DNA from: an uncultured Clostridia bacterium
GTDB lineage: Bacteria > Bacillota > Clostridia > TANB77 > CAG-465
Direction: 5' to 3'
Length of the DNA stretch: 64,000 bases
Assembly (NCBI GenBank): GCA_949106495.1
Contig: CARYZD010000001.1
Location: 1-64,000, forward strand
Shown here: in pieces, positions 54,914 through 63,200 of the stretch
How the letters are laid out: the number at the start of each line of letters is the position of its first letter
Position numbering within the stretch: the first letter of the stretch is position 1
The notes under the pieces: generated by a model
The model's input: only the letters and a program-made list of their open reading frames with translations
Databases searched by the model: none
Told to the model about the DNA's origin: nothing
Position numbers and translations under genes: made by a program

Positions 54914-56188
54914 TTAGGCCACCCTTTTCTTAATTGGTCGTTGTTCTCGGCCATTATCCATCGCTATTTCTAGGTTTGGGTTACTAATTTTCATATACTT
55001 TCTTAGTATATTTAAACTTCCATTTATATCTGCATTTATTTTCTTTCCTTCATTTGTTATAAATATACCTCTACTTATTCTTCTTTTCTTATTATAATTT
55101 TCTTTTGTTATTTCTTCTTTATCTATTGCACTTACTCCTGATGTATATTTCTCACTTATTCTTTCTACTTCTATTCCTTCTAGTTTTGCTTTATATTCTA
55201 TCTTTTGAGTTAGTTTCTGTATTGGTACTTGTACAAAGTTTATATTATAATCCATTCCTTGTTTTATATCTTTTAAATCTCCTATTACTATTTTACCACA
55301 TTTATTTATCTTTGCATACTCTATTACCATTTTTGATACTTTATGCATAAACGTATTCATATAATTTCTTCTGTACTCATATAATTTATCTATTCTTTTA
55401 GTATTTGATACATGTTTTTTATTTCTATTTTCTTTTGATAGTTTATTTATTCTTTGTAATTTACTTATCTCATTTAGTATATACTTATTCTTACTCTTTG
55501 CTTCTTTTCCTGATACTAGTAATGTATTATTATTTTCTTTATTTGTACATGCTACTATGTTATTTAATCCTAAGTCTATTGCCATTATATTCTCTTCTTT
55601 ACTTTTTTCTTTTTCTTGCTTTTCATATATTATATTCATTTCTATTTTTTCTCCTCTTTTGGTTATTCTTATCATTTTGATACTTTCAAAACATATTAGC
55701 TTTCTCAATTTATTTGGTATTGAGAAATTTAAGCTTTTGACTTTAAATTTTTCTTGCATCTTTTTTGATAATGATAACTTTAAAAGATTTTTATCTAATC
55801 TTATTGCATACTTTGTAAATATTATTTCTTGTATATTATCTCCTTTATATCTTGGCTCTTTTGGTATTCCTTTAAATTTTGTTTTATCTTTATTATATTC
55901 TTCTAATGATTTTAAATATCCTTTATAGTTTTGAACTACATTTAATATTACTTGTTGTAATGTATGTGAATGTAAGTACTCACTATGCCAGTTATTTTCT
56001 CTATATTCTTTATATATAGGTGTCTGTATTATATTTATACTTTTATTTACATCTATATATCTTTCTTTTTCTCTTATCTCATGAAGTAAAATATTATATA
56101 CCTTTGTAGTGTGCCACATTAAATCATTTACTATATCTTTTTGTATATTATTTAGCTTTGATACAACATATTTAAAGCTTAATTTCAT
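54914..56188 (-). mobile_element. tnpB: TnpB of a solo IS200/IS605-type element
   Basis: A 424-residue RNA-guided nuclease-family protein. ATG 56188 has AAGGAGG 8 bases upstream. RuvC-I is A-I-D-L-G-L-N-N (Asp204), and RuvC-III is I-N-A-D-I-N-G-S-L (Asp387). The RuvC-II position reads I-V-I-G-D-L (Gly303) where canonical TnpB has Glu, and the usual CxxC zinc-finger pairs are missing from the Y-T-S-G-V-S-A-I-D region. This resembles the TnpB subgroup with a rearranged RuvC-II glutamate; a nuclease-dead derivative is the alternative. No tnpA is nearby, so movement would need a transposase in trans. A CCTAA-GAGA-TTAGG hairpin just past the stop codon is a likely omega-RNA feature. Confidence 0.85.
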
Positions 56189-56212
56189 ATTCTCACCTCC
56201 TTGTGAGAATAT
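56187..56212 (-). promoter_or_regulatory. Hairpin masking the tnpB ribosome binding site
   Basis: A 10-bp perfect stem (56187-56196 with 56203-56212) has the AAGGAG of the ribosome binding site as its 6-base loop and the first bases of the ATG in its stem. RNA that includes both arms would hide the start site. Confidence 0.7.
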
Positions 56213-56240
56213 TATAATATTCAAACATTTGTTTGTAAAT
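56211..56240 (-). promoter_or_regulatory. tnpB promoter containing the 18-bp repeat
   Basis: On the minus strand a -35 TTTACA (56234-56239), a 17-base spacer and a -10 TATAAT (56211-56216) are present. The 18-bp repeat (56223-56240) is identical to 54793-54810. Transcription should start near 56204, inside the hairpin. Confidence 0.7.
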
Positions 56241-56307
56241 ACATTTTAACCATTTTTGTACACTTTTCGCCGCAATTTTCGACAAAAAATCGATTTTTCC
56301 TATAATA

Positions 56308-56336
56308 TAAAAAATAGTAGTATTTTCTACTACTAT
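56308..56336 (-). terminator. Terminator of the Eis-like gene
   Basis: A 9-bp perfect stem, ATAGTAGTA with TACTACTAT (56314-56322 and 56328-56336), is followed on the minus strand by five or more T. Confidence 0.8.
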
Positions 56337-56346
56337 CTTAAATTTT

Positions 56347-57558
56347 CTAAAAATAATCTGATACATATGGTATTTCATTTCCTATAGAATCTTCAAGCAT
56401 TTCAATTATTTTACTATCTGCTTTTATTCTTCCTATTTTTGCTAAGTAATCTGGTCTTTTATATCCCATAAGCATTGTTGTCATTGTTTGTATATTAATT
56501 GTATCACTACATTTTTCTGATATTTTAACTGCCTTTCCATTTCCGTCTTTATCTATTGTTAAACAGAAATTTCCTTGATTTTCTTCCATAATAGGATCTT
56601 CTAATACAAATTTCCATTCTCTTTTTTCTAAATTACTTTTTCTAAATGGAAAATTTGCTATAAATTCTTTAAAATCTACAATTCTTGCCATATAATATGG
56701 TGATATTGTCTCTTTAATACTTGCATCTTCCAGTAAAAAAGCAAGTGGTTCATCTGTATATATATCCCCTACTACTTTATCTATCATAGAAAAATGAGCA
56801 GATACAAAGTTCCAAAGCCCTGCACGTGCATCTTCATTATTAAATATCATATCTTTAATATGAAATATATCATCTGCAAGCCAATAAATTATATATCCAT
56901 CAGGTTCTTGATTTTCATTATAATATATTGCTGCCATTATATCATCTGAATCCCAAAGCCAATATTCATTCCATGCAAGCTCATCTCTTAAAATTGCACC
57001 ATGTGTATGCATTGCATACTTCTCATATGTTTGTTTTAATTCTTCACTATCAACTTTTACACGTCTAACATCACCTGATACCTGACGATTCTTTGGTAGC
57101 TGATAATCATTTATTTCATATGATATTTTATCTGAGATTATTTCCCATCCTTTTCTTCTATAATATGGTATAGAATATGGAAATAGATAAGTTATATATT
57201 GTCCTTTCTCTTTCATTCTTTTTAATGCTGTTTCAAGTAGTTTATGCATTAATCCCTGATTTGAATACTCTGGATATGTTCCAACTCCCGTAAGACCTCC
57301 CATATTATATGTTCTATTAAAGATTCTAACTTTCATAGGATATACTGCAACTTGTGATACAAGTGTATCTTTATCAAACCAACCTATAACATCTGCTTTT
57401 TGCATAGTTGGAAATTTTGCTCTAATTATTTCTTTTTCTTCCCAGCCAATAGAGGTTAACTCTTGGTCTGTTACTTGAAAAACATATCTTAAAAGTGCAT
57501 TATATTGATTCATATATTCATTTCCTACGTTTTTCATCTTTAAGTTTTTCTTATTCAT
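56347..57558 (-). CDS. Eis-family GNAT N-acetyltransferase
   Basis: A 403-residue protein with the three-part Eis layout. An N-terminal GNAT domain carries the acetyl-CoA loop V-G-T-Y-P-E-Y-S-N-Q-G-L-M (about residues 91-103). A second GNAT-like region follows, and a C-terminal SCP2-like domain ends in Y-V-S-D-Y-F, whose terminal Phe carboxylate acts as general base in known Eis enzymes. The conserved Tyr in L-F-P-Y-S-I-P-Y-Y is also present. Eis proteins acetylate amines, including aminoglycosides and lysines; the natural substrate here is unknown. GGAG lies 12 bases before the ATG, rather far. It is directly upstream of tnpB. Confidence 0.85.
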   Translation of the reverse strand: MNKKNLKMKNVGNEYMNQYNALLRYVFQVTDQELTSIGWEEKEIIRAKFPTMQKADVIGWFDKDTLVSQVAVYPMKVRIFNRTYNMGGLTGVGTYPEYSNQGLMHKLLETALKRMKEKGQYITYLFPYSIPYYRRKGWEIISDKISYEINDYQLPKNRQVSGDVRRVKVDSEELKQTYEKYAMHTHGAILRDELAWNEYWLWDSDDIMAAIYYNENQEPDGYIIYWLADDIFHIKDMIFNNEDARAGLWNFVSAHFSMIDKVVGDIYTDEPLAFLLEDASIKETISPYYMARIVDFKEFIANFPFRKSNLEKREWKFVLEDPIMEENQGNFCLTIDKDGNGKAVKISEKCSDTINIQTMTTMLMGYKRPDYLAKIGRIKADSKIIEMLEDSIGNEIPYVSDYF

Positions 57559-57654
57559 TATTAATTAAAACTCCTTTTTACTTTAATATTATACCATAGC
57601 TATACATATGAATAAAAGCCTAATATATAAATATATTAAGCTTTTTAGTCAAAA

Positions 57655-58533
57655 TTATTTTAATTTTTCTATTTCTTCTTTAGTCAAACCTGTAATCTTT
57701 ATTATAGTTTCTATATCTATTCCATTATTTAGCATACTTTGAATTAGTTCTTTTTTTCCTTCTTTAATTCCATCTTTCTTTCCTTCATTATATCCAGTCT
57801 TTCTTAATGCTAATTCATCGAGTATTGCTTTTTCTCTTAATTCTGCTAGCCATCTTTCGTGTTTATCTTGACTTATCTTATCTAACTCTTCCTTTGCTTT
57901 CTTTATATTCTTGTTTTCTTCCATAATAGAACTACTCACTTCCTCTGGATTTTTTATAAATTTACACCAATCTAATAATCCCTTATTAGCACTGTCTTTT
58001 CCTATATTTTTCTCCAGTTTATATAGTTCTATTATAATTAGTTCCAATTTGTTTGTCAAGATAATGTCTTTGTACTTTTCTTCCCTTATATTCCACTTTG
58101 TTCTAAATTCTGGTATACTTTTTAATTTATCTAAACTAAAATCTGCTATTAATATACAAATTGCTCTTTTAGTATTATCATATGTCTTTCCTCTTTTCAT
58201 TGAACTTGAATACATTTTTGCCCAATACCAAAGTATTCTATCTGCTATATAATCTGATTTTGCCACCTGCATTTCAATATCTATATCATTATACTTATTT
58301 GCTACTACTTTTACATCTAGTATTCCTTTTTTATTCTCTAATAGTTCTCTTTCAAGTATTGGTGTATTTTCTAAGTTAATATCTTCGTAATATTCTCCTG
58401 TTACTTTTTCTATTAAGTCTCTTGTTATATCTTCATTTCCTTTATGTCCAAATAATCTTGAAAATACATAATCATTTGTTGGTAATAATATATCTTGTTT
58501 TTCTTCATCTTTTATACCTATATTCTCATACAT
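57655..58533 (-). CDS. Rpn-family PD-(D/E)XK nuclease/putative transposase, copy 3
   Basis: A 292-residue close paralogue of copy 2. ATG 58533 is chosen for the GGAG 8 bases upstream. T-N-D-Y-V-F-S-R-L-F-G-H-K-G-N-E starts the domain. The nuclease core is K-G-I-L-D-V-K-V with I-D-I-E-M-Q-V (about residues 63-83). The K-T-G-Y-N-E-G-K-K-D-G-I-K-E-G tail and the final I-I-K-I-T-G-L-T-K-E-E-I match copy 2. The 90-bp element upstream is also conserved, so gene and promoter were copied as a unit. Confidence 0.88.
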   Translation of the reverse strand: MYENIGIKDEEKQDILLPTNDYVFSRLFGHKGNEDITRDLIEKVTGEYYEDINLENTPILERELLENKKGILDVKVVANKYNDIDIEMQVAKSDYIADRILWYWAKMYSSSMKRGKTYDNTKRAICILIADFSLDKLKSIPEFRTKWNIREEKYKDIILTNKLELIIIELYKLEKNIGKDSANKGLLDWCKFIKNPEEVSSSIMEENKNIKKAKEELDKISQDKHERWLAELREKAILDELALRKTGYNEGKKDGIKEGKKELIQSMLNNGIDIETIIKITGLTKEEIEKLK

Positions 58534-58580
58534 AATAATTACTCCACTCATAAAAAAGATTCGTTACGTAACAAGATATA

Positions 58581-58670
58581 ATTATACTCTTAAACTTAGT
58601 AATTTCAATACTTTGAGGACAACTTTCGGTCGTAAAATTACGAGCATTTGTTGAAAATATTTTGTAAAAA
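58581..58670 (-). promoter_or_regulatory. Conserved upstream element of Rpn copy 3 (promoter plus palindrome)
   Basis: It matches 35524-35614. The palindrome TCGTAA-TT-TTACGA, -35 TTGAAA (58603-58608), 16-base spacer and -10 TATAAT (58581-58586) are all present. The most divergent part is a few bases between palindrome and -35. Confidence 0.75.
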
Positions 58671-58697
58671 AACATAGCCTAAAAATAGACTATGTTT
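58664..58697 (-). terminator. Terminator of mgtE
   Basis: An 8-bp perfect stem, AAACATAG with CTATGTTT (58670-58677 and 58690-58697), is followed on the minus strand by a T-run. Confidence 0.8.
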
Positions 58698-58707
58698 CAA
58701 ATTCATA

Positions 58708-60057
58708 TTACAATCCCATTATTATAACAGCAACATTAAAGAATATTAAACATGAACAAGTATCTAGTAATGTTGAAATTAATGGTGCAGCCATTATTGC
58801 TGGGTCTAATTTTAGTTTTTTACAAATTAATGGTAATAAGCAACCAATACTTTTTGCAAGAGCTATAGCGATAATTAGGGTTAGCCCTACAACCATTCCA
58901 AGTTGAAAGTCATGATATTGTATAAGTATTCTAATACAATTTACAATTGCCATTATAATCCCTACAATTAAAGAAACTCTTATTTCTTTCCACCAAACTT
59001 TAAAAAAGTCTTTTGGTTTTATTTCATCTACTGCAAGTCCACGAATTACAAGCGTTGAAGATTGTGAACCACAATTTCCTCCTGTTCCCATTATCATTGG
59101 GATAAATGACACAAGTATTGGAAGTGCTGCAAATGCAGTTTCATAATGTGTAATTACAGCCCCTGTAACTATTGATGAAACCATTAAGAATAATAACCAA
59201 ACTATTCTATTTTTTGCATGTTGTAATACAGAAGTTTTATAGTAACCATCTTCATTAGGTGAAATTGCAGCCATTTTTTCAAAGTCTTCAGATACCTCTT
59301 CTTGCATTACATCTATGGCATCATCTACTGTTACAATACCAACTAACCTATTTTCTTTATCTACAACAGGAAGCGCTATGTAATCATATTTATCAAAAAT
59401 TTTAGCAACATCTTCCTTATCATCAAGAGTTGTAACAGTTATAACATTGTCATCCATTAAATCTGTTATTTTTTCATCTCTTTCTGCTACAAGTAAATCT
59501 TTTAAATCTAGTACTCCTAATAGTTTTCTATTTACGTCTAGCACAAAGCAATTATATACAGTCTCTTTCTTAAGTCCAATTTTCTTTATTTTCTTAAAAG
59601 CATCTTCAACTGTCATATTTTCTTTTAAGTCTACAAATTCAGTTGTCATTATGCTTCCAGCAGTATCATCTGGATAATTTAATATTTCATTTATTATCTT
59701 TCTGTCACTTTCTGATACATTTTTTAAAATACGTTTCACAACATTTGAAGGCATTTCTTCAATCATATCTACTGTATCATCCATAAACAAATTATCTATA
59801 ACATATTTTAATTCTTTATCTGTAAAAGAGTTTATTAGTCTCTCTTGCATATCTGAATCGAGTTCTGCAAATATTTCTGCTGCTTCCTCTTTATTTAGTA
59901 ATCTAAAAATTACTATCATATCTTCATCTTTTATAGCTTCAAAGATACTCGGGAAATCAGCACCATTTATCCTTTCTAAGTATTTTTTCAAATCATTAAA
60001 CTTCTTTTGTTCTAATAACTCTAGAACTTCTTCTACTTCAAAATTTTTCTCTAACAT
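58708..60057 (-). CDS. mgtE: Magnesium transporter MgtE
   Basis: A 449-residue Mg2+ channel. ATG 60057 is chosen because GGTGGGG lies 10 bases upstream; a GTG at 60072 falls inside that site. The N domain (about 1-125) is a helical Mg2+-sensing superhelix with the L-N-K-E-E-A-A-E-I-F-A-E-L segment. Two CBS domains follow (about 130-250: A-G-S-I-M-T-T-E-F, V-D-D-A-I-D-V-M-Q-E-E). Five membrane helices end the protein (about 275-449) with the P-I-M-G-T-G-G-N-C-G-S-Q pore motif. The channel closes when cytosolic Mg2+ is high. The leader holds a separate terminator. Confidence 0.95.
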   Translation of the reverse strand: MLEKNFEVEEVLELLEQKKFNDLKKYLERINGADFPSIFEAIKDEDMIVIFRLLNKEEAAEIFAELDSDMQERLINSFTDKELKYVIDNLFMDDTVDMIEEMPSNVVKRILKNVSESDRKIINEILNYPDDTAGSIMTTEFVDLKENMTVEDAFKKIKKIGLKKETVYNCFVLDVNRKLLGVLDLKDLLVAERDEKITDLMDDNVITVTTLDDKEDVAKIFDKYDYIALPVVDKENRLVGIVTVDDAIDVMQEEVSEDFEKMAAISPNEDGYYKTSVLQHAKNRIVWLLFLMVSSIVTGAVITHYETAFAALPILVSFIPMIMGTGGNCGSQSSTLVIRGLAVDEIKPKDFFKVWWKEIRVSLIVGIIMAIVNCIRILIQYHDFQLGMVVGLTLIIAIALAKSIGCLLPLICKKLKLDPAIMAAPLISTLLDTCSCLIFFNVAVIIMGL

Positions 60058-60094
60058 AATACTAATCCCCACCTTTCCTGAAACTTTAAAAATA

Positions 60095-60125
60095 ATAAAA
60101 AAGACTATCCTTTTTTAATAGTCTT
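60095..60125 (-). promoter_or_regulatory. Intrinsic terminator within the mgtE leader (possible attenuator)
   Basis: An 8-bp perfect stem, AAGACTAT with ATAGTCTT (60118-60125 with 60101-60108), is followed on the minus strand by T-rich sequence. It lies between the mgtE promoter and its start codon, so transcription must read through it to express mgtE. Confidence 0.6.
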
Positions 60126-60130
60126 TATAC

Positions 60131-60187
60131 ATTTAGTAGTTAATTTAACTACATGTATATTATACCACATTTCGACATAAATAACAA
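60131..60187 (-). promoter_or_regulatory. mgtE promoter and leader hairpin
   Basis: On the minus strand a -35 TTGTTA (60182-60187), a 17-base spacer and a -10 TATAAT (60159-60164) are present. The leader starts with a hairpin (TACAT...ATGTA enclosing GTAGTT...AACTAC) and then the terminator at 60095-60125. The leader is about 90 bases, too short for the known M-box Mg2+ riboswitch. Confidence 0.6.
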
Positions 60188-60215
60188 TAAAAATTGTGCA
60201 AATAATTTGCATAAA

Positions 60216-60255
60216 TAAGAAAAAAGATATGATTAAAATTTAACCATATCTTTTT
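60216..60255 (-). terminator. Terminator of the Cna_B/MucBP surface protein gene
   Basis: An 11-bp perfect stem (60221-60231 with 60245-60255) lies just past the stop codon, with T-rich sequence after it on the minus strand. Confidence 0.75.
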
Positions 60256-60264
60256 AAAATTATA

Positions 60265-63200
60265 TTAATTACAATATTTTCTTATTTTAATTATACCAAT
60301 TATAGATAAAATCATAATACTGCTTAATAATATAATGTTAATATCTGATGTTGTAGTATCATTTACTATTTTATTATAATAATATATTATTTCAATTGTA
60401 TCTTCAGTAAGTATTCCATCTTTATTTATAGGAATCCTTTCTTCAATTAATTCATATCCATCTATATCTTTTGGTTTTGTAGTATACTCATCACCTACAT
60501 ATCCTCCAATATAATCTCTTACCTCGATTTCTTCTCCAGTATCTTTATCTACAAATTTTACTACTACTTGTGATTCTACTTTTTTATAATAATATATAAC
60601 TTCAATAGTATCTATTGTCATTTTTCCTTCTATATTTTCTGTAGTTTTTACAAGTATATATTTGTTTTCACTAGTCTCATTTATTTCTTCTACTTTATCT
60701 TCTGATTTATATTCATCATCTATTCTTCCTTCAATAATTTCTTCTTCTGCTAATTCTTCATTAGTATCAATATCTATATATTTTACTATAACACTAGTTT
60801 CTTTTTTCTGATAATAATATACTACTTCTATTTGATTTTCAATCATTTTTCCTTCTGTATTATCTGTAGACTTTACAAATTCATATTTATCATCATTTAA
60901 ATTATTTATTTCATCTAATTTATTTTCTGTAGTGTAATCATCATCTATCTTACCATTTATAATATCTTCTTTATATATTTCTTCATTTGTATTTATATCT
61001 AAATATTTTACTATAACACTAGTTGATTTCTTTTGATAATAATATGTTATTACTTGTTTTTCTAATGTATATTGACCTTGTGCATTTCCTTCTACTTTTA
61101 CAAATTCATACTTATTATCATTTAAATTATTTATTTCATCTAATTTATTTTCTGTAGTATAATTATCATCTACTCTTCCTGTTTTTTCTACTTTTTCTGA
61201 TAATACTTTGTCTGTATTTAATTCTAAATAGTTTACTTCTATTTGTGCCTCTTTCTTCTGATAGTAATATGTTATTACTTGTTTTTCTAATGTATATTGA
61301 CCTTGTGCATTTCCTTCTACTTTTACAAATTCATACTTATTATCATTTAAATTATTTATTTCATCTAATTTATTTTCTGTAGTATAATTATCATCTACTC
61401 TTCCTGTTTTTTCTACTTTTTCTGATAGAACTTTATCTGTATTTAATTCTAAGTAGTTTACTTCTATTTGTGCTTCTTTCTTTTGATAATAGTATGTTAC
61501 TTCATGCTCTTCTCTTGTATAAATTCCATTTTTATTTTCTGGCTCACTTACTAATTCATATTTATTTTCAAATTTATTGTTTATTTCTGTTAATCTACTT
61601 TGAGTGGTATAATCATTTCCAACTAATCCATTTAAAACTTCTTGATTATATAATACTGTATTAGTATCCTTTTCTAAGTGATTTACTTTAACTACTGCAG
61701 GTATAGTTCTATATTTATATACAACATATATTGTATTAACAGTCATTTTACCTGTTTTATTTACAACTTCATCTGTTACCAAATCATATTGCTCTTTATG
61801 ATTATTATTAATTTCTATCAATCTATTTTGTGTTGTATAATCATCATCAACTTTACCTTTTATTTCTTCTGTATTATATAGTACATCTGTTACTTCTTCT
61901 GGATTAGTTATATCAGTTCCTTCTACTACATGTAAAACTTTTATTTTAGTTTCTTTCTTTTGATAATAATATATTACTTCAATTTGTTCTTCTGTCATAT
62001 TTCCTTCTGTATTTTCTGTTGCTCTTACAAATTTATATTTATTACCATATTTATTATTAATATTAACTAGTTCGTTTACTGTATTATAATCATCATCTAT
62101 TTTTCCTTCTATTATGTTTTGATTATATATTTCTTCTTCTGAATCTATATCTACATATTTTGTTATTACACTTGTATCTTTCTTTTCAAAAGTTACTATT
62201 ATGTGCTTATCTTCTGTCATATTAATAAATTTATCTAACATATATGAATTATTTTTATCTCCTGATAGTTCTTGCTCAACTCCATTTATTGTTATAGTTG
62301 AAATCATATATTTACTTTCTGGTATTACTATAATATCTTTTATACTATTTTCTCCATGATTTACTACTTCATATGGGTTTTCGTCTTTTCCTGTAATATC
62401 TCCGCCAATACCTTTAACTTCTGTTGTTATTTTATATTCCTTTTTAGAAAATTCAACTATAATGTGTTTATCTTCTATCATATTAGTAAATTTATCTAAC
62501 ATATATTCTTTTTCTTTATCTTCTGGTAAATTTTGTTCTTCTCCATTTATTGTTATTTTAGAAATAAAATATCCTTTTTCTGGTTGTATTACTATATCTT
62601 TTACACTATTTCCACCATGATTTACAATTTCATATGGATTTTCGTCTTTTCCTGTAATATTTCCACCAATACCATTTACTTCTGTTGTTACTTTATATGA
62701 TTTTATAGTATTTGTTATAATTGTTCCATTTATAGTTTTGTTATATCCAGTAATATTTTCTTCATCAATTGTATAAACTATTTCTTGACCATTTTCATCA
62801 TATTTTTGAAGATTTTCTATTTTATATACTTTTTCTTCATCTTGAGTTACATCTAATATTTCTTCTCTTACAATATTTTCACCATTTTTTATTATTATTT
62901 TTATATTTGATGGTCTAACATTATTTAAATTATTATTATCTAACCATTTTTTAGTTACTTCTAATTCTATTTTATCATCTGGTACTGTAAATGTATTTGT
63001 TATAATGTGATTTTCATTATCTATAGATTTACTATAAAATTTCAAATCATCTTTACTTACTTCTATTTCATCTACTTTATATATAATCTCATTTCCTGAA
63101 CTATTGTACTTAGCTAAATTAATAAATTTATATGTTTGTATATCTCCTTCATTTGTATTTATAACTTGTTCTTGTACAACCACATCTTCATTTTTAACTT

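Noticed and set aside
54793..56240. Target-site duplication of the tnpB element (18-bp repeats)
   Set aside because: IS605-type elements are not known to duplicate their target, and both repeats sit at the same place in a promoter. Reported as a shared promoter repeat, with the duplication left as an alternative.
60058..60187. M-box Mg2+ riboswitch before mgtE
   Set aside because: The leader between promoter and ribosome binding site is about 90 bases, too short for the M-box, and I cannot see its conserved loops. Kept only as a possible attenuator.
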